57,884 nucleotides of DNA from positions 1 through 57,884 of the forward strand of contig NZ_BCTA01000064.1 in assembly GCF_001570485.1 (NCBI RefSeq), written 5' to 3'. The stretch comes from Mycolicibacterium novocastrense (GTDB lineage: Bacteria; Actinomycetota; Actinomycetes; Mycobacteriales; Mycobacteriaceae). The position numbers were made by a program, and so were the translations under genes. The notes below the pieces were generated by a model, which saw only the letters and a program-made list of their open reading frames with translations, searched no databases and was not told the DNA's origin. Below are positions 42,586 to 52,900 of this stretch, in pieces. Numbering within the stretch: the first letter of the stretch is position 1; the number at the start of each line of letters is the position of its first letter.

Positions 42586-44159
42586 ACCTGTGGCGGACCT
42601 CGTCGGCGATGCGTCGCTATCTGGTCGCATCGGTGCTGTGCGGGGTGCTCATCACCGGCGCGACGATCGGTGCGGCCGTCGTGCTCGCCGACGTCGTGGC
42701 AGGGGTGATCACCGACCCCGCCACGCGCCACCTTCGCCACTGGGCGGGCCCGCTCGCACTTCTGTTGGGGCTGTGGGTGATCCGTACCGTCGCGCACTGG
42801 CTCCAGAGCAGGCTGGCCTCGACGGGCGCGACACAGGTGATCGCCGACCTGGCCGGTCAGGTGCTCCGCGCGGTGACGGCGTTGCCGCCGCGGCTTCTCG
42901 CCGCCGAACGCGACACGACAGCCGCGTTGATCACCCGGGGCCTCGACGGTTTGCGACCCTTCCTCACGGCCTATCTTCCCGCGGTGTTCCTCGCCGGCAT
43001 CCTCACGCCGGCTGCGGTGCTGGTGATCGCCGCGGTCGACTGGCGTTCGGCGCTCATCGTTCTGATCGCACTGCCGCTCATTCCGATATTCATGGTGTTG
43101 ATCGGGCTGCTGACCAGGGAACGCTCGCAGGCCGCCTTGGCGGCAATGAGCACGCTGCAGTCGCGGATGCTCGACCTGGTGGCGGGCATACCGACGCTGC
43201 GGGGGTTGGGGCGGCTCGACGGCTCCGTGGACCGCATCACCGAACTGGCTGCGGCGCATCGTCGTTCGACGATGGGCACCCTGCGGATGGCCTTCCTGTC
43301 CGCTTTGGTTCTCGAACTGCTGGCCACGTTGGGCGTCGCGCTGGTCGCGGTCGGCATCGGCCTACGGCTGGTATTCGACGAGATGACATTGACCGCGGGC
43401 CTCACCGCGCTGCTGCTCGCGCCGGAGGTGTTCTGGCCGCTTCGCCGCGTCGGCGTGGAGTTCCACGCCGCCCAGGACGGCAAGACGGCGGCCGAGGCCG
43501 CACTCCGGCTTCTCGACAAGCTGCCGCGCCGACCGGCGGCAGCCCGGACCGTTCAGGCGGCCGGGGCGACCATTCACCTCGGGGCGCTCGACGAGGATGT
43601 GGAGCCGGGGCGGGTGACGGTGCTGACCGGTCCCAACGGTGTCGGCAAGTCGACGCTGTTGCACATGATCCTCGGGCTGCATCCCGGCGAGGTGTCGATC
43701 GACGGGATCGATGTCGGTGACCTCGACCTGCCGTCATGGTGGCGCCAGGTCTCCTGGCTGCCGCACCGTCCGATGCTGGTACCGGGCAGCGTCCGCGACA
43801 ACCTCGAGTTGTTGGGGCCGATCGCAGACCTCGACGAGGCTTGTCGCTCAGCGGGTTTCGACGAAGTTATCGCATCGCTCCCCGAAGGGCTGGACACCGT
43901 GCTCGGCCGCGACGGTACGGGGCTGTCGCTCGGACAACGCCAGCGCCTCGGGCTGGCCCGGACGCTGGGCTCGGCGGCGCCGGTGCTCCTGCTCGACGAG
44001 CCGACGTCTCACCTCGATGCGGCGATGGAAGCCCGTGTGCTCGACGCGATCGTGGCGCGGGCCCGTGCCGGCGCCACGGTGCTGGTGGTCGGCCACCGCG
44101 ATCCGGTGCGCGCGATCGGTGACCGCGTGCTCTTCATGCGGGAGCTCGCCGATGCGTGA
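42582..44159 (+). CDS. cydD: CydDC exporter subunit CydD
   Basis: A 525-residue ABC half-transporter (six-helix membrane domain plus ATPase) needed for cytochrome bd assembly; in E. coli the CydDC complex binds haem and is linked to thiol homeostasis. Walker A is GPNGVGKST, Walker B VLLLDEPTSHLD and the signature LSLGQRQR rather than LSGGQ. The start overlaps the cydB stop by four bases, and the stop overlaps cydC by eight. The order A-B-D-C with separate D and C genes is as in M. tuberculosis, read in the opposite direction. Confidence 0.94.
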   Translation: MNLWRTSSAMRRYLVASVLCGVLITGATIGAAVVLADVVAGVITDPATRHLRHWAGPLALLLGLWVIRTVAHWLQSRLASTGATQVIADLAGQVLRAVTALPPRLLAAERDTTAALITRGLDGLRPFLTAYLPAVFLAGILTPAAVLVIAAVDWRSALIVLIALPLIPIFMVLIGLLTRERSQAALAAMSTLQSRMLDLVAGIPTLRGLGRLDGSVDRITELAAAHRRSTMGTLRMAFLSALVLELLATLGVALVAVGIGLRLVFDEMTLTAGLTALLLAPEVFWPLRRVGVEFHAAQDGKTAAEAALRLLDKLPRRPAAARTVQAAGATIHLGALDEDVEPGRVTVLTGPNGVGKSTLLHMILGLHPGEVSIDGIDVGDLDLPSWWRQVSWLPHRPMLVPGSVRDNLELLGPIADLDEACRSAGFDEVIASLPEGLDTVLGRDGTGLSLGQRQRLGLARTLGSAAPVLLLDEPTSHLDAAMEARVLDAIVARARAGATVLVVGHRDPVRAIGDRVLFMRELADA

Positions 44160-45642
44160 ACTGCCGAGGGCCCGGCTGGGTCGATTTGCGCTCGCGGTCC
44201 TGCTCGGGGTCCTGTCGCTGGGCAGCGCGCTGGCGTTGGCCGCGATTTCGGCGTGGCTGATCACGAGGGCGTGGCAGATGCCGCCGGTGCTGGACCTCAC
44301 CGTCGCAGTCGTCGCGGTGCGCGCGCTCGGTATCTCTCGCGGGGTGCTGGGGTACTGCCAGCGGCTGGCGTCACACGACACGGCGCTGCGGTGCGCTGCC
44401 GATACCCGTGAGGCGCTGTACCGCAGCCTGGCCGAAGCGCCTGCCGACACCGCGATGCGGATGCCCAGCGGTGAACTGGTGGCACGGATCGGCGCGTCGG
44501 TCGACGACCTCTCCGACGTCGTGGTGCGGGCGATGCTGCCGATCGCGGTGGCGGCCGTGCTCGGACTGGCCGCAGTCGTCGGCATCGGTCTCATCTCCCT
44601 CGAGGCGGCGATCGTCCTGGCGCTGTGCCTGCTGATCGCGGGCGTCCTCGCGCCCGCGATGGCCGCCCGCGCCGCTGAGGCGACGGAAGTCGCTGCCACA
44701 CAACATCATTCGGGGCGAGATGTTGCGGTCATGCGTGCTCTCGAGCACGCTCCGGAGCTACGTGTCGGCGGACGTCTCGACGCGGTACTCGCCGAATCCG
44801 AGAGTCGACACCGTACCTGGGGACGGGCCATCGACACGGCGGCGGCCCCCGCGGCGGTGGCGGCCGCGGCATCGACCGCGGCGATCGGCGCCAGCGTGTT
44901 CGGCGCCGTGATCGCTGCGATCGCGATCGCCGACTCGGTCGCACCGACGACGCTCGCGATCCTGATGCTGTTACCGCTGTCGGCGTTCGAGGCGAGCGCG
45001 GCATTGCCGGCGGCTGCGGTGCAGCTGACAAGGTCGCGTATCGCGGCGCGCCGGCTCGCCGAGATCACCGAACCGATCGATTCACCGCGCGAGCGACCGG
45101 CCGTTCCCGAGGTGTCTGTGACGCCCGGTGACCGCCTCGCGATCGTGGGCCCGAGCGGATCGGGCAAGACCACGCTGATGCTCTCGATGGCCGGGAGCGA
45201 CCCGTCCGCAGTCTTCGTCGCAGAAGACGCCCACCTGTTCGCCACCACCGTGCGGGACAACCTGTTGGTGGCTCGCGGTGATGCGAGTGACGACGAGATC
45301 CGGGCCGCGATAGCGCGCGTGGGTCTGCGCGACTGGCTGGACACGTTGCCGGAGGGGCTGTCCACGGTGCTGTCCGGCGGGGCCGCCGCCGTATCCGCCG
45401 GACAGCGTCGGCGTTTGCTGTTGGCGCGCGCTCTTCTGACCACGGCCGCAACGGTGTTGCTCGACGAACCTACCGAGCATCTGGACGCCGCCGACGCCGA
45501 CCAGATTCTGGTCGACCTGCTCACTCCCGGTGCGCTGTTCGGTGCCGACCGCGCGGTCGTCGTCGCCACCCATCATCTGCCCGAGCACCTTGAGTGTCCT
45601 ACCGTCATTCTCGCTGGTCGCGGAGTAACCTCCTCGGCATGA
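44152..45642 (+). CDS. cydC: CydDC exporter subunit CydC
   Basis: A 496-residue partner of CydD with an N-terminal membrane domain. Its ATPase domain is visible as GPSGSGKTT (Walker A) and TVLLDEPTEHLD (Walker B); the signature is AVSAGQRRR, strongly degenerate. The DEPTEHLD tail indicates a normal D-loop. The domain is shorter than most ABC ATPases. The stop overlaps the DUF4190 ATG (ATGA), indicating coupling to that gene. Confidence 0.93.
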   Translation: MRELPRARLGRFALAVLLGVLSLGSALALAAISAWLITRAWQMPPVLDLTVAVVAVRALGISRGVLGYCQRLASHDTALRCAADTREALYRSLAEAPADTAMRMPSGELVARIGASVDDLSDVVVRAMLPIAVAAVLGLAAVVGIGLISLEAAIVLALCLLIAGVLAPAMAARAAEATEVAATQHHSGRDVAVMRALEHAPELRVGGRLDAVLAESESRHRTWGRAIDTAAAPAAVAAAASTAAIGASVFGAVIAAIAIADSVAPTTLAILMLLPLSAFEASAALPAAAVQLTRSRIAARRLAEITEPIDSPRERPAVPEVSVTPGDRLAIVGPSGSGKTTLMLSMAGSDPSAVFVAEDAHLFATTVRDNLLVARGDASDDEIRAAIARVGLRDWLDTLPEGLSTVLSGGAAAVSAGQRRRLLLARALLTTAATVLLDEPTEHLDAADADQILVDLLTPGALFGADRAVVVATHHLPEHLECPTVILAGRGVTSSA

Positions 45643-46184
45643 GCGAGCCGGAGAAGCCCGAGACGCCACCGCAAACGCCACCCCAGTCACCACCGCCACC
45701 GCCACCGCCACCGGCGCAGTCGCCGCCGCCGTCACAGCCGCAGTACGGGGCTTATCCAGGTGGTTATCCCCCGCCTCCGCCGCAGGGTTACGGCTATCCA
45801 CCGCCGGCGAGCGCCCCCAAGAACGGCATCGGCATCGCAGCCCTGGTGGTCGCAATCATCGCGCTGCTGTCCGTCTTCGGCGGCGTAGTGCTCGGCGTCG
45901 TCGCCGTGATCCTCGGCTTCATCGGCTGGGGACGGGCCAAGCGCGGTGAGGCCACCAACGGCGGTATCGCCGTGGCCGGCATCGTGCTCGGCTTCTTGAG
46001 CATCATCGAAGCCATCGTCGTCATCTGGTTGGCCGTTTGGGGTTTCAACGAGGTGGGCGGCAGCGACTACATCGACTGCATTTCGCGCGCGGGCAACGAC
46101 CAGGACGCGGTGCAGCAGTGCGCCGAGGAGTTCCAGCACCGTGTCGAGGATCAGTTCGACGTGACGATCACGCCGACGCCGTAG
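45639..46184 (+). CDS. DUF4190 Pro-rich membrane protein
   Basis: A 181-residue protein with a Pro/Gln/Tyr-rich cytosolic N-terminus (about 1-65, PPPPP runs), two transmembrane helices with DUF4190 character (GIGIAALVVAIIALLSVFGG; AVAGIVLGFLSIIEAIVV), and a short acidic C-terminus with two Cys (DYIDCISRAG, VQQCAEEF) that could form a disulfide. The function is unknown. The ATGA overlap with cydC places it in the cytochrome bd operon, so a role in assembly or stability is plausible. Confidence 0.82.
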   Translation: MSEPEKPETPPQTPPQSPPPPPPPPAQSPPPSQPQYGAYPGGYPPPPPQGYGYPPPASAPKNGIGIAALVVAIIALLSVFGGVVLGVVAVILGFIGWGRAKRGEATNGGIAVAGIVLGFLSIIEAIVVIWLAVWGFNEVGGSDYIDCISRAGNDQDAVQQCAEEFQHRVEDQFDVTITPTP

Positions 46185-47045
46185 TCAGCGGGGCGGGAAG
46201 TACTTGACGATCCCCTCCTGCACCACGGTGGCGACCGGCTGACCGGACCGATCGAAGAAGTGGCCGGTGCCCAGGCCACGGGAGTCGGCGGCCACCGGTG
46301 AGGCGGTGGAGTACAGCAGCCACTGGTCGAAATGCACAGGCCGGTGGAACCACACCGAGTGATTCGTGGTGACCGCGAAGATCCGGTCGTACCCCCATGA
46401 CAGGCCGTGCGTGGTGATGATCGAGTCGAGCACGGTGGTGTCCGAGGAATAGACGAGCGCGGCGGCGTGCAGCACCGGGTCGTCGGGCATCGGCCCGAGC
46501 GCCTTCATCCACACCCGGTTGTGCGGCAGCTTCTCGCCCTTGTCGCGCATGACCCAACTCGGATCGTTGGTGTAGCGCCACTCGATGGGCCGCAGCGCGT
46601 TGACGAAATGCGGGACGACTTCCTCGTAGCCGCGCAGCAGTTCGTCCACCGGCGGCACCGACTCCGGGTCGGGCAGGTCCGGTGGCGCGATCGCGTGCTC
46701 CAGGCTGCGGCCACCGGCCAGGAAGGACACCATCGCCGTGGTCAGCAGCTGGCCGTCCTGCATGACGTCGATACGGCGGTTGGCGAACCGGCGTTCGTCG
46801 CGGAGCCGCACCACGTGGAACTCGAGATCCTTCTCCGGGTCCCCGCCCGCGATGAAGTGCGCCGACAACGCACTGGGCGGCGTCGGGTGCTTCAAGCTGC
46901 GCCCGGCCGCCACGAACGACTGCGCCATCATCTGGCCGCCGAAGGTGCGTACGGGGTTCTTGCTGGGATGGGAGCCGACGTAGATGTCGTCGGCGAGCTG
47001 GCGGAGGTCGAGTATCGCGAGCAGTTCGTCGAAATCCGCCGTCAC
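46185..47045 (-). CDS. tesB: Acyl-CoA thioesterase II
   Basis: A 286-residue double-hotdog thioesterase that hydrolyses acyl-CoA to free fatty acid and CoA. The N-terminal hotdog contains FGGQMMAQSFVAAGRSL and LSAHFIAGGDP. The C-terminal one has the catalytic region DSIITTHGLSWGYDRIFAVT and NHSVWFHRPVHFDQWLLY with the GLGTGHFFD end. GTG 47043-47045 overlaps the pykA stop (GTGA). The arrangement pykA-tesB is the conserved Rv1617-Rv1618 pair. Confidence 0.93.
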   Translation of the reverse strand: MTADFDELLAILDLRQLADDIYVGSHPSKNPVRTFGGQMMAQSFVAAGRSLKHPTPPSALSAHFIAGGDPEKDLEFHVVRLRDERRFANRRIDVMQDGQLLTTAMVSFLAGGRSLEHAIAPPDLPDPESVPPVDELLRGYEEVVPHFVNALRPIEWRYTNDPSWVMRDKGEKLPHNRVWMKALGPMPDDPVLHAAALVYSSDTTVLDSIITTHGLSWGYDRIFAVTTNHSVWFHRPVHFDQWLLYSTASPVAADSRGLGTGHFFDRSGQPVATVVQEGIVKYFPPR

Positions 47046-48460
47046 ACGTCGTCCTCGCCGATCCGGTGCACGTGGATCAGGTTGGTGGAGCCGACTGTGC
47101 CCGGCGGAATGCCGGCGATGACGACCACCAGGTCCCCTCGCTTGTAGCGACCCAGCTCGAGCAGCGACTTGTCGACCTGGCGGATCATTCCGTCGGTGGT
47201 CTGGATGTGCGGCACGATGAACGTCTCGGTGCCCCAACTCAACGCGAGCTGGCTGCGCACCTCCGGCAGCGAGGTGAACGCCAGCAGCGGCAGCGGGGTG
47301 TGCAGCCGCGCGAGCCTGCGCACCGTGTCACCCGACTGGGTGTAGGCGACCAGCGCCTTGGCGTCGAGGCGCTCGCCGATGTCACGGGCGGCATAGGAGA
47401 TGACGCCGCGCTTGGTCCGGGGCACATGCGTGAGCGGCGGTGCGGCCACCGAGTTCTCCTCGACCGCATGGATGATGCGCGCCATTGTCTTGACCGCTTC
47501 GAGCGGGTATTTGCCGACGGACGTCTCACCGGAGAGCATCACTGCGTCGGTGCCGTCGAGGATCGCGTTGGCGACGTCGGACGCCTCGGCGCGGGTGGGC
47601 CGCGAGTTCTCGATCATCGACTCCAGCATCTGGGTCGCGACGATGACCGGTTTCGCGTTCTCCCTTGCCATTTGGATCGCGCGCTTCTGCACCAGCGGGA
47701 CTTCTTCGAGCGGTAGCTCCACGCCGAGGTCACCGCGGGCGACCATGATCGCATCGAATGCCAGCACCACGGCCTCGAGGTTGTCGATGGCTTCGGGCTT
47801 CTCGAGTTTGGCGATGACGGGCACTCGGCGGCCGACCCGGTCCATCACCTCGTGCACGAGTTCGATGTCGGCCGGCGAGCGGACGAACGACAGCGCGACG
47901 AAGTCCACGCCGAGGCGCAGGGCGAACTCGAGGTCGTCGATGTCCTTCTCGGACAGTGCCGGCGCGGACACGTTCATCCCGGGAAGCGACATGCCCTTGT
48001 TGTTGCTGACCGGGCCGCCCTCGGTGACGGTACAGATGACGTCGCGGCCCTCGATGCTCTCGACAACCAGGCCGACGTTTCCGTCGTCGACGAGGACCCG
48101 GTCGCCGGGGGTGGCGTCCTCGGCCAGGCGCTTGTAGGTGGTCGACACGCGATCCGACGTTCCCTCGACGTCGTCGACGGTGATGCGCACGGTCTCCCCG
48201 GCGGCCCAGAAGGTGGGGCCGTCCTTGAATCGGCCGAGGCGGATCTTGGGGCCCTGCAGGTCGGCGAGAATGCCGACGGCCCGGCCGGTGGCGTCCGACG
48301 CGGACCGGACCCGCTTGTAGTTGGCTTCGTGATCGGGATAGTCGCCGTGGCTGAAATTGAGCCGCGCGACGTCCATTCCCGCAACGACCAGCGCACGGAC
48401 GGCGTCATCGGTCGCGGTGGCCGGACCGAGGGTGCAGACGATCTTTCCGCGTCTATTCAC
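47042..48460 (-). CDS. pykA: Pyruvate kinase
   Basis: Makes pyruvate and ATP from phosphoenolpyruvate. It has 472 residues. Motifs are the active-site Lys in VIAKLEKPEAIDNLEA, then MVARGDLGVELPLEEVPLVQK, which binds Mg and PEP, and TKRG near the effector domain. The N-terminal ARLNFSHGDY contains the substrate-loop Arg/Asn/Ser. The TIM barrel is interrupted by the B domain as usual. The start is ATG 48460, 26 bases after the gltD stop, so gltB-gltD-pykA-tesB may be one transcript. Confidence 0.97.
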   Translation of the reverse strand: MNRRGKIVCTLGPATATDDAVRALVVAGMDVARLNFSHGDYPDHEANYKRVRSASDATGRAVGILADLQGPKIRLGRFKDGPTFWAAGETVRITVDDVEGTSDRVSTTYKRLAEDATPGDRVLVDDGNVGLVVESIEGRDVICTVTEGGPVSNNKGMSLPGMNVSAPALSEKDIDDLEFALRLGVDFVALSFVRSPADIELVHEVMDRVGRRVPVIAKLEKPEAIDNLEAVVLAFDAIMVARGDLGVELPLEEVPLVQKRAIQMARENAKPVIVATQMLESMIENSRPTRAEASDVANAILDGTDAVMLSGETSVGKYPLEAVKTMARIIHAVEENSVAAPPLTHVPRTKRGVISYAARDIGERLDAKALVAYTQSGDTVRRLARLHTPLPLLAFTSLPEVRSQLALSWGTETFIVPHIQTTDGMIRQVDKSLLELGRYKRGDLVVVIAGIPPGTVGSTNLIHVHRIGEDDV

Positions 48461-48486
48461 GACACTCGAGCATAGTCGTTATCGAT

Positions 48487-49995
48487 TCAGACGACGGCCA
48501 GCGGAAGCGCGCCCGGGGTCACCGGGGCGGGCAGATCCGACTCCCCCATCAGGAACGTGTCGACCGCATGCGCGGCGCTGCGGCCCTCCGCGATCGCCCA
48601 CACGATCAGCGAGGCGCCGCGATGGGCGTCGCCGCAGACGAACACGCCGGGCGACGCGGTCTCCCAGTCCGATCCGCAGGGCAGCGCGCCGCGCCCGTTG
48701 AGCGTCAGGCCCAGTTCGTCGAGGAGCGGCATGCGCTCCACGCCCTCGAAACCGATGGCCAGCAAGGCGAGTTCACAGGGAATTTCGATCGGTTCGCCGA
48801 CCGGAGTGATGACGCGACGGCCCTGAGCGTCACGCTCGACCGTGACCTCGGCGATCTCCAGCGCGCGGAGGCGACCGCTGCCGTCGCCGACGAATCGCTG
48901 GACCGCAACCTCATAGCGCCGGTGACCGCCCTCGGCGTGCGCCGGTGAGAGGCGGGTGCGCAGCACGATGGGCCAGGTCGGCCACGGTGTGCGCGATTCG
49001 TCGCGGGTTTCGGGCGGTTCGGGGTTGTAGTCGAGTTGCGTGACCGACAGCGCGCCCTGTCGGTGCGCGGTGCCCAGGCAGTCGGCGCCGGTGTCACCGC
49101 CTCCGATGATCACGACGTGCTTGCCTTTCGCGCTGATTGTGCTGGGTCCGTCGCCCTCGCATTCCTTGTTCGCGGGAACGAGGTGCTCCATCGCCAGGTG
49201 GACGCCCTCGAGGTGGCGCCCCTCGACTTCGTAGTCGCGCGCACGCAATGCACCGACGGCGAGCACGACGGCGTCGTACTGCGCCCGGAGCTGCTCGACG
49301 GAGACGTCGACGCCGACTTCGGTCTCGGTGACGAATCGCGTTCCCTCCGCGCGCATCTGAGCCAGCCGCTGATCGAGCGTCGCCTTCTCGAGTTTGTATT
49401 CGGGGATGCCGTAGCGCATCAACCCGCCGATGCGGTCGTCGCGCTCGTAGACGGTCACTTCGTGGCCGGCGCGGGTGAGCTGTTGTGCCGCAGCCAGTCC
49501 CGCCGGGCCCGAGCCGACGATCGCGACACGCTTACCGGAGGCGATGGCCGCCGGTTGCGGTTCCACCTGGCCGTTGAGCCACGCGTGGTCGGCGATGGTC
49601 TGCTCGATGCGCTTGATCGTGACGCTGCCGCCGGTCTGCTCCTCGGAGATCGACAGCACGCACGCCGCCTCGCACGGCGCCGGGCACAACCGGCCGGTGA
49701 ACTCCGGGAAGTTGTTGGTGGCGTGCAGGCGGTCGCTGGCCGCGTCCCATCTGCCGCGGCGCACCAGATCGTTCCATTCCGGAATCAGGTTGCCCAGAGG
49801 GCAGCCCGCACTTCCCGAGTGGCAGAACGGAATTCCGCAGTCCATGCATCGCCGGGCCTGCTCGGACACCTCCGCGGCGCGCCGGTTCGGGTCCTGCTGC
49901 TCGTAGACTTCGCGCCAGTCCCCGACGCGTTCGTCGACGGGACGTTTGGCCGCCTCGACCTTCGGAACTTTGAGGAATCCGGTGGGATCAGCCAC
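48487..49995 (-). CDS. gltD: Glutamate synthase small subunit
   Basis: A 502-residue FAD/4Fe-4S subunit that passes electrons from NADPH to the large subunit. The N-terminal domain has Cys clusters (RCMDCGIPFCHSGSAGC; LCPAPCEAAC) for two 4Fe-4S centres. The FAD fold starts at VAIVGSGPAGLAAAQQL, and the NADPH fold at VVIIGGGDTGADCLG. The C-terminus has GVFVCGDAHRGASLIVWAI. The start overlaps the gltB end by eight bases. It works with gltB to form glutamate from glutamine and 2-oxoglutarate. Confidence 0.96.
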   Translation of the reverse strand: MADPTGFLKVPKVEAAKRPVDERVGDWREVYEQQDPNRRAAEVSEQARRCMDCGIPFCHSGSAGCPLGNLIPEWNDLVRRGRWDAASDRLHATNNFPEFTGRLCPAPCEAACVLSISEEQTGGSVTIKRIEQTIADHAWLNGQVEPQPAAIASGKRVAIVGSGPAGLAAAQQLTRAGHEVTVYERDDRIGGLMRYGIPEYKLEKATLDQRLAQMRAEGTRFVTETEVGVDVSVEQLRAQYDAVVLAVGALRARDYEVEGRHLEGVHLAMEHLVPANKECEGDGPSTISAKGKHVVIIGGGDTGADCLGTAHRQGALSVTQLDYNPEPPETRDESRTPWPTWPIVLRTRLSPAHAEGGHRRYEVAVQRFVGDGSGRLRALEIAEVTVERDAQGRRVITPVGEPIEIPCELALLAIGFEGVERMPLLDELGLTLNGRGALPCGSDWETASPGVFVCGDAHRGASLIVWAIAEGRSAAHAVDTFLMGESDLPAPVTPGALPLAVV

Positions 49996-52900
49996 GGCTG
50001 GCCTCCATGATCGCAGTGTCGACGTCGCGCCCTTCGCGCTTGGCGGTGAGAGTGGCCTGCAGGACGCGCTGGTAGTCGCGGGGCATGATTTTGGTGAACT
50101 GTGTGCTGCGCCTGGGCCAGTCCGACAGCAGCGAGGTCGCCAGGCTGCTTCCGGTGTACTGGGCGTGCCGCGAGATCACGTCGCGCAGCCAGGCGAGATC
50201 TTCCGGGTCGAGGCGCTGCAACTCCACCATTTCGGTGTTGACCCGTCTGGGATCCAGGCCGAGGACGAAGGCGATGCCGCCGGACATGCCCGCGGCCATG
50301 TTTCGGCCGGTCTTGCCGAGGACGACGACCCGGCCACCGGTCATGTACTCACACGCGTGGTCGCCGACACCCTCGACGACCGTCAGCGCACCCGAGTTCC
50401 GGGCGGCGAAACGTTCGCCGGCGCGGCCGCGCAGGTACACCTCCCCCGACGTCGCGCCGAACAGCAGCGTGTTTCCGGCGATCACGTTGTCCTCAGCCAG
50501 GAACAGCACGTCATCGGGCGGTCGCACGACGATCCGGCCGCCGGACAAGCCCTTTCCGACGTAGTCGTTGGCGTCCCCGACGAGCTCCAGGGTGATACCG
50601 GGCGGCAGGAACGCACCGAGCGATTGGCCGGCCGAGCCGGAAAGGGTGATGTGGATGGTGCCGTCGGGCAGGCCCTGCGCACCGTAGCGACGGGTCACTT
50701 CGGCGCCCAGCAGTGTGCCGACGGTTCGGTTGACGTTGCGGATGGGCAGTTCGAGCCGCACGGTATGGGCGTCCTCGAGTGCGCCCTCGGCGAGCTGGAT
50801 CAGCGTCTGGTCGAGCGCCTGGTCCAGCGCGTGGTACTGCTCGCGGACCTTGCGGCGGGGCGCGGGTTGCCCCGTGTGCGCGTCGTTCGGCACGGCGAAG
50901 ATCGGTGAGAGGTCCAGGCCGCGGGTCTTCCAATGCTCGACGCCCTTGTCGGTGTCGAGCAGCTCGGCGTGTCCGATCGCCTCGTCGAGAGTCCGGAATC
51001 CGAGCTCCGCCAGGTACTTACGGATGTCGTCGGCGATGAAGCGAAAGAAGTTCTCCACGAACTCGGGCTTGCCGGTGAACCGGGCGCGCAGTTCCGGGTT
51101 CTGCGTGGCGACGCCGACCGGGCAGGTGTCGAGGTGGCAGACCCGCATCATGATGCAGCCCGACACGATCAGCGGGGCGGTCGCGAAACCGTACTCCTCG
51201 GCGCCGAGCAGCGCGGCGACGACGACATCACGTGCGGTGCGCATGCCACCGTCGCACTGCACGGTGATCCGGTCGCGTAACCCATTGAGCATCAACGTCT
51301 GCTGGGTCTCGGCCAGTCCGATCTCCCACGGCACGCCGGCGTGTTTGAGGCTGGTCAGGGGTGCGGCTCCGGTGCCGCCGTCGTAGCCCGAGATGAGCAC
51401 GACGTCGGCGTGGGCCTTGGACACGCCTGCGGCGACGGTTCCCACGCCGACGCTGCTGACGAGCTTGACGTGGATGCGCGCCTGGTCGTTGGCGTTCTTG
51501 AGGTCGTGGATCAGCTGCGCGAGATCCTCGATGGAGTAGATGTCGTGATGTGGTGGCGGTGAGATGAGGCCGACCCCGGGCGTGGAGTGTCGTGTCTTGG
51601 CGATGTTGGGATACACCTTGAAACCCGGGAGTTGACCGCCCTCACCGGGTTTCGCCCCTTGGGCCATCTTGATCTGGATGTCCGTCGCGTTCACCAGGTA
51701 GTCACTGGTGACGCCGAAACGGCCGGAGGCGACCTGCTTGACCGCGCTGCGACGCTGGGGGTCGTAGAGCCGATCGGTGTCCTCGCCACCCTCACCCGAG
51801 TTCGAACGACCGCCGAGATTGTTCATCGCGATCGCCATCGTCTCGTGGGCCTCGGCCGAGATGGAGCCGTAGCTCATGGCGCCGGTGTTGAATCGCTTGA
51901 GGATTTCCTCGACGGGTTCCACCTCGTCGAGCGGTACCGGCGGTCTGACCTTCTTGAACTCGAACAGCCCGCGCAGCGTTCCGCCTTCGCGGCTGAGGCG
52001 GTCCACTTCGTCGGAGTACTGCTGGAAGATGTCGTGGCGCGCGGTGCGGGTCGAATGTTGCAGCAGGAAGACGACTTCGGGTGTGAACAGATGTAATTCG
52101 CCTTCCCGACGGAACGCGTAGTCGCCGCCGACCTCGAGGCGTCGGTGCACGCGCTCGGTCGGATTTTCCGGGTAGGCCCGGCGGTGGCGCTGTTTGACCT
52201 CTTCGGCGATGACGTCGAGGCCGACACCACCGAGTTGGCTGGGAGTGTCGGTGAAGTACTCGTCGAGGACGTCTTTGTCGATGCCGACCGCCTCGAAGGC
52301 CTGCGCGGCCGTATACGAGGCGACCGTGGAGATGCCCATCTTGCTCATCACCTTCATGACGCCCTTGCCGAGGGCCTTGCAGTAGTTGCGCACTGCGGCG
52401 GCGGGTTCGATGCCGGTGAGTTCGCCTTCGCGAACCAGGTCCTCGATCGACTCGAAGGCTAGGTACGGGTTGACCGCGGCGGCGCCGAAGCCGATGAGCA
52501 TCGCGATGTGGTGCACCTCGCGGGCGTCGCCACTCTCGACGACCAGCGCAACCGTGGTGCGTTCCTTGGTGCGCACGAGGTGGTGGTGCACGGCCGAGAC
52601 GGCCAGCAGCGAGGGAATCGGCGCACGGGTGTGGTCAGAGTCGCGATCGGAGATGACCAGCGTCCGTGCACCTTTGGCGATCGCCTCACAGGCCTTCGCG
52701 CGAAGGTCCTCGAGAGCCTCGGCGAGCCCTTCACCGCCGCGTTCGACGTCGTAGAGGGCCTTGAGCACGGTGGTCCGTAGTCCCGGATGTTCACCGTCGT
52801 CGTTGATGTGAACGATCTTGTTGAGTTCGTCGTTGTCGAGAACCGGCCAGCGCAGGACGATCTGGCGACATGAAGCCGCGGACGGTTCGAGCAGGTTCTG

